NCBI GenBank assembly: GCA_910577445.1
Contig: CAJTMZ010000025.1
Location: forward strand, 23,891 to 39,146
DNA: 15,256 bases
DNA from: an uncultured Lachnospiraceae bacterium
Lineage (GTDB): Bacteria > Bacillota > Clostridia > Lachnospirales > Lachnospiraceae
Direction: 5' to 3'
Positions within the stretch are counted from its first letter, which is position 1, and the number at the start of each line of letters is the position of its first letter. Under the pieces are notes generated by a model. That model had not been told where the DNA came from. It searched no databases and saw only the letters and a list, made by a program, of their open reading frames with translations. Of this stretch, positions 7,130 through 13,547 are shown piece by piece. Both the position numbers and the translations under genes were made by a program.

Positions 7130-8386
7130 ATGGAATATATTCACAGTAAAGATATTTTTTTGTTGATGAGGGATACGCTCAAGCTGGTGGACAGAAGAGC
7201 AATGGACCACGGCTCGAGGGTAGCGTATTATTTGTATAAAATGCTGGAATGCAACGGCGGTTATGAAAAATACGAGCTTGCGGATTTTGCGTTTATGGCG
7301 TCCATGCACGATATCGGCGCGTATAAGACGGACAATCCGAAAGATATGATACAGTACGAACTGCGGACTTCCCTGTCCCATTCCACATACGGTTATCTTG
7401 TTTTCAGGCATCTTTCGCCTATCAGCGAGCTGGCGCCGGTGATTCTTTATCACCATACGGACTATGCCCAGTTAAAAACGCTGAATTTCGCATATAAGGA
7501 TATTGCGGCGTATTTGAATCTGGCCGAAAAGGTTGATATTTACGCGGTGGCTTTGGGCGATAAGTTTGAGCTTTCCATGTTTGAAAAGCAGGCGGATAAG
7601 GTGGTGAGCCGGGAAGCGCTGAATCTGTTTAAGATGGCGGTTGAAGAATACGATGTGCTGACAAAGGTAAGGAAAGGCCAGTATAAGGAAGAACTGGACG
7701 ACATTATCAGCTATCTGATTTTCAACAATGACGATAAAAAGAAGTACCTGGAAATGCTGATGTACTGTCAGGGCTTCAGGCGGGAGTCGGCGGTGGTAAA
7801 TACGGTGACCTGTGTGTGTATTGCCGAGAGCCTTGCCCAGAGAATGGGAGTCGGCGGGCTGGACAGGGAGCAGATGTATTACGGCGCACTTCTTCACGAT
7901 ATCGGCATGGTAGCGATACCCAATGAGATAGTCAATGCGCCAAGGCCCCTGACGGAGGAGGAATATAAGAAGGTAAGGATGCATGTGCACGTGGCGGAGA
8001 AGGTTCTGCATAACCGTATGGCCGCGGAGGTGGTTGAAATTGTGGCCGCCCACCATGAGAGATGCGACGGCAGCGGGTATCCGAGAGGACTTCGGGAGGC
8101 GCAGATGAATGTCCGCCAGGAAATCGTCCAGCTTGCGGACGCGGTGACGGCGCTTTTGGATAAACGCTCTTACCGGGCGGCTTTTACCGAGCAGGAAATG
8201 CTGGATATTATCAGGCAGGACGCGGAAGCCGGGAAATATGACAAGATAATTGTAAAGACGTTTTTTGACTACTATGAAGAAATTATGCAGCATATGAAAG
8301 AAAGGCTGGAAGAGATACTGGCTACATACCGAAAGCTGAACAGGCAGTATCGGCAGGTTTCGGGTAAACTGAAGAAAGACAGTTAA
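7130..8386 (+). CDS. Tandem HD / HD-GYP domain protein
   Basis: Probably a metal-dependent phosphohydrolase; HD-GYP domains typically degrade cyclic di-GMP or related cyclic dinucleotides. The 418 residues hold two HD units. The first (about 20-140) has His27, His60-Asp61, His84, His108-His109 and Asp136, but no GYP motif. The second (about 215-345) has His256-Asp257, His285, His308-His309 and a canonical DGSGYPRG (313-320), while the usual first-helix His seems replaced near Ser220. A basic, coiled C-terminus (385-416) follows. There is no membrane segment or receiver domain. The ATG at 7130 is preferred over a GTG at 7121 that overlaps the GNAT stop, because GGAAGGG (7115-7121) is 8 bp upstream. 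A YesL-like gene follows after 32 bp. Confidence 0.85.
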   Translation: MEYIHSKDIFLLMRDTLKLVDRRAMDHGSRVAYYLYKMLECNGGYEKYELADFAFMASMHDIGAYKTDNPKDMIQYELRTSLSHSTYGYLVFRHLSPISELAPVILYHHTDYAQLKTLNFAYKDIAAYLNLAEKVDIYAVALGDKFELSMFEKQADKVVSREALNLFKMAVEEYDVLTKVRKGQYKEELDDIISYLIFNNDDKKKYLEMLMYCQGFRRESAVVNTVTCVCIAESLAQRMGVGGLDREQMYYGALLHDIGMVAIPNEIVNAPRPLTEEEYKKVRMHVHVAEKVLHNRMAAEVVEIVAAHHERCDGSGYPRGLREAQMNVRQEIVQLADAVTALLDKRSYRAAFTEQEMLDIIRQDAEAGKYDKIIVKTFFDYYEEIMQHMKERLEEILATYRKLNRQYRQVSGKLKKDS

Positions 8387-8398
8387 CCATAGTTAACT
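8381..8398. repeat. Paired GTTAAC repeat / 7-bp dyad
   Basis: AGTTAAC (8381-8387) and GTTAACT (8392-8398) form a perfect inverted repeat with a CATA loop. Read the other way, it is two GTTAAC boxes with a 10-bp period. It overlaps the stop of the HD gene and lies just before the ribosome binding site of the next gene. It is operator-like, but no regulator can be named. Confidence 0.35.
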
Positions 8399-8418
8399 GA
8401 AAATAGGAGGAACTTATA

Positions 8419-9150
8419 GTGGGAAAATTATTTGACCTGGAAAGCCCTTTGTTTTCCGGTTTGAACAAGATGGCGGATTTGATTTATTTGAATTTACTGA
8501 CGTTCGTCTGCTGTATTCCGATTGTTACCATAGGGGCGTCCATGACGGCTTTGAACTACGTGGTTTTAAAGATGGTGAGAAATGAAGACAGCCATCTTAC
8601 CAGACAGTTTTTTAAGTCGTTCAGGCAGAATTTCAAACAGGCGACGATTATCTGGCTGATTATTCTGGCGGCGATTATCGTGCTGGCGGGGGATTTTTAC
8701 ATTTTTACATATTCCGGCGTCAATTTTCCGCTGTGGCTTAAGGTTGCGTTTTTAGCCGTGGCCATTGTGGGACTTATCGGTATTATGCATGTTTTTCCGG
8801 TTCTGGCCAGATTTGACAACACCACGAAAAATATATTTAAAAACTCGCTTTTCATGGGGATTTTAAGTTTTCCCAAGACGGTTCTTATGATTATATGCTG
8901 GATAATTCCCGTGGTTTTGCTGCTGTTTGCCGTGAAAGTGCTGCCGGTGGTATTCTGCCTTGGGATTTCGGGGCCGGCCTTTGTCTGCGCCCTTCTCTAC
9001 AATAAGACGTTTAAACGTTTCGAGCCGGAGGAGGAAGGAATCGTCAGCGACGAGGACTGGACGATTGCGCCCATCGAGAGCGGGACGGAGGAAGACGATT
9101 TTGCAGCCGCGGCGGAGGCAGCGGAGCCGGAAAAAGACGGGACAGAATGA
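8419..9150 (+). CDS. YesL-like (DUF624) membrane protein
   Basis: An integral membrane protein of 243 residues resembling the YesL/DUF624 family, which in Firmicutes is often encoded beside carbohydrate ABC transporters and glycan-degradation genes; its biochemical role is unknown. The N-terminal pattern (FDLESPLFSGLNKMADLIYLN...CCIPIVTIGASMTAL) is characteristic. Hydrophobic segments lie near residues 20-48, 74-91, 108-128, 153-172 and 175-194. The C-terminal tail (about 202-243) is strikingly acidic and Ala-rich and probably cytoplasmic. The start is GTG, decided by AGGAGG (8405-8410) 8 bp upstream. It is the last gene of the run from the 6532-6560 promoter. The sugar-transport ATPase follows after 200 bp, consistent with a transport-linked context. 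Confidence 0.85.
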   Translation: MGKLFDLESPLFSGLNKMADLIYLNLLTFVCCIPIVTIGASMTALNYVVLKMVRNEDSHLTRQFFKSFRQNFKQATIIWLIILAAIIVLAGDFYIFTYSGVNFPLWLKVAFLAVAIVGLIGIMHVFPVLARFDNTTKNIFKNSLFMGILSFPKTVLMIICWIIPVVLLLFAVKVLPVVFCLGISGPAFVCALLYNKTFKRFEPEEEGIVSDEDWTIAPIESGTEEDDFAAAAEAAEPEKDGTE

Positions 9151-9195
9151 AGTTTGTACAAAGTGCCTATTGATAGTTGGTATTTGTTGGTGAGA

Positions 9196-9224
9196 TTGCC
9201 ACTCGTTGTAAAATCGTATATCTT
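9196..9224 (+). promoter_or_regulatory. Possible promoter for the ABC ATPase gene
   Basis: TTGCCA (9196-9201), a 17-bp spacer and TATCTT (9219-9224) match 9 of 12 consensus positions. Other -10-like hexamers lie downstream (TATCAT 9246-9251, TATACT 9298-9303) without good -35 partners, so the position is uncertain. The long AT-rich 200-bp gap, the strong AAGGAGG ribosome binding site and the different codon use of the gene all argue for a separate promoter somewhere here. Confidence 0.35.
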
Positions 9225-9240
9225 TTGTAAGCATTTTCAA
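9225..9240. promoter_or_regulatory. CcpA cre-like site
   Basis: TTGTAAGCATTTTCAA fits the catabolite-responsive element consensus WTGNAANCGNWNNCAW except for A instead of G at the central CG. It directly follows the candidate -10 of the ATPase gene, where CcpA binding would repress. CcpA control of sugar-transport ATPases is known in other Firmicutes; its use here is inference. Confidence 0.4.
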
Positions 9241-9350
9241 CAAGGTATCATAAAATCTTTGTGGAATAGTGGCATAGCCAGATACGGTAATTTCATGTAT
9301 ACTGATTTCAGACTTGATTGTGAATTAAAAATTTAAGGAGGCAAATTACA

Positions 9351-10460
9351 ATGGCAAGTTTATCTTTAAAAAACATCTGCAAGGTATACCCTAACGGATT
9401 TGAAGCGGTAAAAGATTTCAATCTTGAAATTGCAGATAAAGAGTTTATTATCTTCGTAGGCCCTTCAGGATGCGGTAAATCTACTACACTTCGTATGGTT
9501 GCCGGTCTGGAAGACATTTCTTCAGGCGAACTGAAAATTGGCGACAGGCTTGTTAATGATGTTGAGCCTAAGGACAGAGATATCGCGATGGTATTCCAGA
9601 ACTACGCTCTGTATCCTCATATGTCAGTATACGACAACATGGCGTTTGGTCTTAAGTTAAGAAAAGTACCGAAAGATGAAATTGACAAGATGGTTAAAGA
9701 AGCAGCTAAGATTCTTGACCTGACAGCTCTGCTTGACCGTAAGCCGAAGGCTTTGTCCGGTGGTCAGAGACAGCGTGTTGCTATGGGACGTGCTATTGTT
9801 CGTAGTCCTAAGGTATTCCTTATGGATGAGCCTCTTTCCAATCTGGACGCCAAGCTGCGTGTTCAGATGCGTATAGAGATTGCAAAACTGCACCAGAGAC
9901 TGGGCACCACCATCATCTACGTAACACACGACCAGACAGAGGCTATGACACTGGGCGACAGAATCGTAGTTATGAAAGACGGCGTTATCCAGCAGGTTGA
10001 CACACCTCAGAACCTGTATGAGAAGCCGGGCAATCTGTTTGTTGCCGGATTCATGGGTTCACCTCAGATGAACTTCCTTGACGCTACCGTAGAAGTGAGC
10101 GGCGATGTTGCAAGCCTTAAGGTTGCAGGCAAGAGCATTCCTCTTCCCGCTGCAAAATCCAAGAAGTTAATCGACGGCGGTTATGCCGGAAAGAAAGTTA
10201 CTTTCGGTATCCGTCCTGAAGATGTATATGATGCTCCTGAAGTTGTTCAGAATGCAAAATGCGTATTCGAGTCAACCGTAAGAGTATACGAGCTGCTTGG
10301 TGCAGAAGTTTATCTGTACTTTGATTTGGAAGAGTTCCCGATTACTGCAAGAGTTGATTCCCGTACATCCGCAAGACCGGGCGATACAATCAAATTCTGC
10401 TTCGATGTTGATAAGATTCACGTATTCGACAAAGAGACAGAGCAGACAATCACAAACTAA
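9351..10460 (+). CDS. MsmK/UgpC-type ABC transporter ATP-binding protein for sugars
   Basis: The ATPase subunit that energises carbohydrate ABC importers (CUT1 type), working as a dimer on the cytoplasmic face. The 369 residues carry Walker A GPSGCGKST (37-45), Q-loop Gln83, signature LSGGQ (135-139), Walker B VFLMDEP (155-161) and H-loop His193. A C-terminal MalK-like regulatory OB/TOBE domain spans about 235-369. No permease or binding-protein gene lies within the window, so it is probably a shared ATPase serving several sugar importers, as MsmK does in streptococci; this is inference. AAGGAGG (9335-9341) sits 9 bp before the ATG. Codon use (CGT, GCT, GTT, ACA) differs from the GCG/GGC/GTG-rich neighbours, suggesting high expression. 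A clear terminator follows. Confidence 0.93.
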   Translation: MASLSLKNICKVYPNGFEAVKDFNLEIADKEFIIFVGPSGCGKSTTLRMVAGLEDISSGELKIGDRLVNDVEPKDRDIAMVFQNYALYPHMSVYDNMAFGLKLRKVPKDEIDKMVKEAAKILDLTALLDRKPKALSGGQRQRVAMGRAIVRSPKVFLMDEPLSNLDAKLRVQMRIEIAKLHQRLGTTIIYVTHDQTEAMTLGDRIVVMKDGVIQQVDTPQNLYEKPGNLFVAGFMGSPQMNFLDATVEVSGDVASLKVAGKSIPLPAAKSKKLIDGGYAGKKVTFGIRPEDVYDAPEVVQNAKCVFESTVRVYELLGAEVYLYFDLEEFPITARVDSRTSARPGDTIKFCFDVDKIHVFDKETEQTITN

Positions 10461-10473
10461 TAAGATTACTATG

Positions 10474-10504
10474 AGGAGCACTCCGATAAGGGGTGCTTCT
10501 TTTT
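10474..10504 (+). terminator. Intrinsic terminator of the ABC ATPase gene
   Basis: AGGAGCACTCC (10474-10484) pairs with GGGGTGCTTCT (10490-10500), 11 bp including two G-U pairs, across a GATAA loop. TTTT follows immediately. It lies 14 bp after the ATPase stop. Confidence 0.85.
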
Positions 10505-10539
10505 ATAGAGGAGATTATGCGTTTTAACTGAATGTTTTG

Positions 10540-10569
10540 TTGCAAACAGTCCAAAAAGTCTGTTATACT
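10540..10569 (+). promoter_or_regulatory. Extended -10 sigma-A promoter for the CdaR-type regulator
   Basis: TTGCAA (10540-10545), an 18-bp spacer and TATACT (10564-10569), with TG one base before the -10 (10561-10562) as in extended -10 promoters. It lies 30 bp before the regulator ATG. Confidence 0.75.
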
Positions 10570-10598
10570 ATAGCTATATTTGGAAAGGACGTGATAAA

Positions 10599-11687
10599 AT
10601 GATTTCTACACAGATTATATTAAACTGCATTGAAGAGCTTAGAAACATCACAAAAGTTAATCTGGCCGTGTTTGGGCTGGACGGGCTTCCGGTAGCGTCC
10701 ACTTTTGACAGCGGCGACATAGCGGCGGAGATTCTCACCAGCTTTGCGGATTCCCCGGCGGACAGTCAGGTGATTGGCAGGGACCATCTGCTTAAGATAG
10801 CGGACGAAAATGAGCCGGCATATATATTGGTGGCCAGAGGCAGCAATGACGAGGCGTATCTTATAGGAAAAATTGCGGTAAGCCAGTTGCAGCAGCTTAT
10901 CATCGCATATAAGGAACGTTTTGACCGCAACAACTTTTTCCAGAATCTTCTGATGGATAACATGCTTTTAGTTGACGTGTACAACAGAGCGAAAAAGCTG
11001 CATATCGACGTGACCGTTCCCAGGATAGTGTATATTATTGAGACAAAAACGGAAAAAGACACCACGGCGATGGAATTTTTGAGAGGGATGTTTTCTTCCC
11101 AGTCAGGCGATTTTATCACGGCTGTGGACGAGAGCAGCGTGATACTGATTAAATCTCTGGAGGAGACGGACGGCATCGAGGAAATTGAGCAGACGGCCCA
11201 GACAATCGTCGATATGATGAGCACGGAGATTATGATGAATGTCAGGGTGGCTTACGGAACCGTGGTTCAGGAGCTTAAGGACGTATCCAAATCCTACAAG
11301 GAAGCCAAAATGGCAATGGACGTGGGCGCGATTTTCTATGTGGAAAAGAAGGTTAACTCCTACAGCAGCCTGGGAATAGGGCGTTTGATTTATCAGCTCC
11401 CGGCGAATTTGTGCAGAATATTTATCGAAGAAATTTTCGGCGATAACGACCCCGGAAATTTCGACGAGGAAATTGTGACCACCGTCAATAAATTCTTTGA
11501 AAACAATCTGAACGTGTCGGAGACGTCGAGACAGCTTTTCGTACACCGCAATACACTGGTGTACCGGGTTGAAAAACTGCAGAAAAGCACGGGACTGGAC
11601 GTGCGGACCTTTGACGACGCGTTGACGTTTAAAATAGCCATGATGGTTTACAATTATATGAAATATCTGAACCTTCTGGATAAATAG
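10599..11687 (+). CDS. CdaR/PucR-family transcriptional regulator
   Basis: A 362-residue DNA-binding regulator. The C-terminus carries the PucR-type helix-turn-helix, with NLNVSETSRQLFVHRNTLVYRVEKL at about 303-327 and the conserved VHRNTLxYRxxKL core. Residues about 140-250 resemble the degenerate GGDEF-like middle domain of CdaR proteins. The N-terminal 100 residues (start MISTQIILNCIEEL, then LAVFGLDGLPVAS) look like a small sensor domain; the effector cannot be told, since CdaR relatives sense sugar diacids but this N-terminus is divergent. AAAGGA (10584-10589) sits 9 bp before the ATG. Its position next to the sugar ATPase suggests a link to carbohydrate uptake, but it has its own promoter after a terminator. 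Confidence 0.82.
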   Translation: MISTQIILNCIEELRNITKVNLAVFGLDGLPVASTFDSGDIAAEILTSFADSPADSQVIGRDHLLKIADENEPAYILVARGSNDEAYLIGKIAVSQLQQLIIAYKERFDRNNFFQNLLMDNMLLVDVYNRAKKLHIDVTVPRIVYIIETKTEKDTTAMEFLRGMFSSQSGDFITAVDESSVILIKSLEETDGIEEIEQTAQTIVDMMSTEIMMNVRVAYGTVVQELKDVSKSYKEAKMAMDVGAIFYVEKKVNSYSSLGIGRLIYQLPANLCRIFIEEIFGDNDPGNFDEEIVTTVNKFFENNLNVSETSRQLFVHRNTLVYRVEKLQKSTGLDVRTFDDALTFKIAMMVYNYMKYLNLLDK

Positions 11688-11691
11688 TAAT

Positions 11692-11751
11692 AAGCAGCCT
11701 TATTTCTGAATACAATAGTACATGACTGTTGGGAGGGATAAGGTTGCTTTT
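11692..11751 (+). terminator. 12-bp hairpin with T-run spanning the next gene's SD and start
   Basis: AAGCAGCCTTAT (11692-11703) pairs with ATAAGGTTGCTT (11738-11749), 12 bp with one G-U pair and a 34-nt loop, followed by TT. It begins 4 bp after the regulator stop and could end its transcript. The loop also holds the GGGAGGG ribosome binding site (11731-11737), and the 3' arm contains the TTG start (11744) of the next gene. It may therefore block translation from readthrough mRNA. A TACAAT hexamer in the loop (11711-11716) could be an internal -10. Confidence 0.55.
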
Positions 11752-12679
11752 ATATGAAAAGAAAATAGGATATTTATCCGTCTATCAGGACGGTGAAAGA
11801 AAGTCGTCCGCGGGCTTTCTGAAAATCGAGAGAGAAAGATACGCCTGCAGACTGGAAATACATATTAAAAAAGGCACGGAAGTATATAACGGAAATTATA
11901 TGCTGACGCTTATTGCGAAGGACAGGGAATTGCCCTGGGGAACCGTGGCCATAAGGAAAGAGGAAGGCTTTATAGAAAAAACGCTTCCCGTAAAAGGGGA
12001 CATGTTCTGCTTTGAAAACAGCCGCGTCAGGGAAGACGAGGTCTGCGGTATTTCAATCAGGCTTGGCGGGAACCGGTGGATATCCGGCGGATGGAAAGAA
12101 ACTGCCGGGGTGCAGGCTGCTTCCGGTGTAAGGACAACGGAGCGGGCAGCGATTCGTGCCGCCGGTGCGAGAGAAGAAAGCTTTAAGGACCAGGGCAGAG
12201 ACAACAGAGAGGATGAAGGGCTGGAGGAAAAACCGGAGGAAAGAACGCCGTCTGATAAAAGCGCGGGTCAATATTCGTTGTTTGAGCAAAGGCCGCTTCT
12301 GCACGAGGCAGGCGGGCGTAAGTCTGCGGACAAATGGGAAAAGCTCCGGCAAAGTTATAAGACAGTCCATCCTTTCGGCGACGAGAGAACTTTTATCACG
12401 ATGGAACTGCGCGACTTCCACATCTTAAAGCCGTCCTGTCAGAAGTTTGCAAACAACAGCTTCCTCTTGCACGGCTTTTATAACTACAGACATTTGATTC
12501 TCGGGCCGGACAGGGAACTGGGCGGCAATGACGGGTTCTGCTTTTATCTGGGCGTGCCGGGGGCTTATTTTGAGCGGGAAAAAATGGTGGCCGTGATGTT
12601 CGGATTTGAAGGCTTTGAGTGCAGTGGGGCAGTGGAAAGCGGAAAGTTCGGATATTATATGCGCCGGGTGGAAATATAA
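11744..12679 (+). CDS. Two-domain protein of unknown function (DUF6128-like C-terminus)
   Basis: A 311-residue protein that I cannot assign a function. Residues 1-112 form a beta-rich N-terminal domain. Residues about 113-200 are a low-complexity charged linker rich in Glu, Arg, Lys and Ala, probably disordered. Residues about 205-311 are a conserved-looking C-terminal domain (DFHILKPSCQKF, FLLHGFYNYRHLILG, YLGVPGAYFEREK, FGYYMRRV). From memory this resembles DUF6128 proteins of Lachnospiraceae; that needs a search. There is no signal peptide or membrane helix. The TTG at 11744 is preferred because GGGAGGG (11731-11737) lies 6 bp upstream; an earlier in-frame TTG at 11729 would overlap that ribosome binding site. 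The gene converges with the SRP RNA gene. Confidence 0.7.
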   Translation: MLLYEKKIGYLSVYQDGERKSSAGFLKIERERYACRLEIHIKKGTEVYNGNYMLTLIAKDRELPWGTVAIRKEEGFIEKTLPVKGDMFCFENSRVREDEVCGISIRLGGNRWISGGWKETAGVQAASGVRTTERAAIRAAGAREESFKDQGRDNREDEGLEEKPEERTPSDKSAGQYSLFEQRPLLHEAGGRKSADKWEKLRQSYKTVHPFGDERTFITMELRDFHILKPSCQKFANNSFLLHGFYNYRHLILGPDRELGGNDGFCFYLGVPGAYFEREKMVAVMFGFEGFECSGAVESGKFGYYMRRVEI

Positions 12680-12720
12680 GTGGAAATATGTTTCGGCGGA
12701 TGTGAGGACGGGCATAAAAA

Positions 12721-12925
12721 GATAGCTCTACCCTCCGGGAAACTGCCACGCGTTACCTGTGCAGCCGGCTCGAACCAGGCGCCCTTGCGGCACATGGAAG
12801 ATTCCGCTTAGTGCTGCTTTGTTCCCAACCTGACACGATTCACGGATTTCCATTGCGCAAGACCCGATTGTCAAACGCCGCTTACACAGGGCAGCCATGA
12901 CAGCTTCCCGCAGGATAAAGCTACT
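12721..12925 (-). ncRNA. ffs: Signal recognition particle RNA
   Basis: The RNA scaffold of the SRP, which with Ffh targets nascent membrane and secreted proteins. On the minus strand the conserved core reads GTGTCAGG-TTG-GGAA-CAA-AGCAGCAC, with the Ffh-binding GGAA tetraloop at 12822-12825. Flanking blocks (GGGTCTTGCGCAA, CATGTGCCGCAAGGG, GCCTGGTTCGAGC, GTAACGCGT) follow the Bacillus scRNA order. The 5' region TAGCTTTATCC...CGGGAAGCTG pairs with the 3' region CAGTTTCCCG...GGGTAGAGCTA, closing a long helix 5. Because this pairing starts about 5-7 nt from the predicted 5' end, there is no room for the 5' Alu domain. The 3' end is estimated from the closing stem followed by TTTTT (12720-12716). 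Confidence 0.9.
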
Positions 12926-12931
12926 GTTGTT

Positions 12932-12960
12932 AGTATAGGGGCTTTTGGAGCGTTTGTCAA
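12932..12960 (-). promoter_or_regulatory. Sigma-A promoter of the SRP RNA
   Basis: On the minus strand, a perfect TTGACA (12960-12955), a 17-bp spacer and TATACT (12937-12932). The predicted start is near 12925. The strength fits an abundant stable RNA. Confidence 0.88.
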
Positions 12961-13009
12961 CTGTAATTACTTTCCGGGCCGGGCAGGCATTGACAGGAGA
13001 AGAGTGAAA

Positions 13010-13531
13010 ATGACAGAGCAGGAAAAGTACATGAAAGCGGCCATCAGGCAGGCAAAAAAAGCCTATGATTTGGGGGAGGTTCCCATCGGCTGCGTGATTG
13101 TATATGAGGGAAAAATTATAGGGCAGGGCTATAACCGCAGAAATACGGACAAGAATACCCTGGCCCATGCCGAGATTACCGCAATCAATAAGGCCAGTAA
13201 GAAAGTGGGAGACTGGCGGCTTGAGGGATGCAGCCTTTATGTCACGTTGGAGCCATGCCAGATGTGCGCCGGGGCTATCGTACAGGCGAGAATTGACGAA
13301 GTGATAATGGGCAGCATGAATCCCAAGGCGGGATGCGGAGGCTCGATTTTAAATCTCCTTGAAATGCCGGAATTTAACCATCAGGTCAGAGTCACAAGGG
13401 GCGTGCTTGAGGAGGAGTGCTCCCTGATGCTGACACGGTTCTTTAAGGAGCTGCGGGTGCGCAATAAGTTGGAAAAGGAACTGCGAAGAGCGCAGGCAGA
13501 GGATAAAAAAACAGCGGACGACATTTCCTGA
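13010..13531 (+). CDS. tadA: tRNA-specific adenosine deaminase TadA
   Basis: A zinc deaminase that converts A34 of tRNA-Arg(ACG) to inosine. The 173 residues carry HAE (53-55; zinc ligand His53 and proton shuttle Glu55) and PCQMC (82-86; zinc ligands Cys83 and Cys86). The N-terminus (YMKAAIRQAKKAYDLGEVPIGCVIV) matches the family. The ATG at 13010 is chosen over a GTG at 13004 because AGGAGA (12995-13000) is 9 bp before the ATG but only 3 bp before the GTG. The gene diverges from the SRP RNA; tadA and SRP RNA genes are also neighbours in Bacillus, but there in the same direction. No clear promoter of its own is visible. It converges with the MATE gene on a shared terminator. Confidence 0.95.
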   Translation: MTEQEKYMKAAIRQAKKAYDLGEVPIGCVIVYEGKIIGQGYNRRNTDKNTLAHAEITAINKASKKVGDWRLEGCSLYVTLEPCQMCAGAIVQARIDEVIMGSMNPKAGCGGSILNLLEMPEFNHQVRVTRGVLEEECSLMLTRFFKELRVRNKLEKELRRAQAEDKKTADDIS

Positions 13532-13547
13532 GGCCGTCCGCTGTTTT
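13508..13547. terminator. Bidirectional terminator between tadA and the MATE gene
   Basis: AAAACAGCGGACG (13508-13520) and CGTCCGCTGTTTT (13535-13547) are perfect 13-bp inverted arms around a 14-nt loop, giving a GC stem with a T-run on either strand. The left arm lies inside the last codons of tadA, and the right arm touches the MATE stop codon, leaving only 15 bp between the genes. Confidence 0.9.

Noticed and set aside
7472..8293. 273-residue open frame antisense to the HD gene
   Set aside because: It lies wholly within a well-supported coding gene on the other strand. Its His/Leu-rich composition is typical of a shadow frame, and it has no ribosome binding site.
9154..9336. 60-codon + strand frame in the gap before the ABC ATPase gene
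   Set aside because: There is no ribosome binding site, the translation is unrecognisable, and it overlaps the probable promoter region.
10508..10530. Tiny SD-preceded ORF (ATG CGT TTT AAC TGA) after the ATPase terminator
   Set aside because: GAGGAG is well spaced before the ATG, but the four-residue ORF lies after a terminator and before the regulator promoter, so it is probably not transcribed. A chance match is likely.
12955..13009. Plus-strand promoter for tadA using TTGTCA or TTGACA near 12954-12995
   Set aside because: No acceptable -10 hexamer lies 16-18 bp downstream of either -35-like match; the second would put the -10 inside tadA.
12728..13168. 146-residue open frame on the minus strand
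   Set aside because: It runs through the SRP RNA, its promoter and the 5' part of tadA. The base pattern is explained by the RNA and the deaminase, and no protein family is recognisable.
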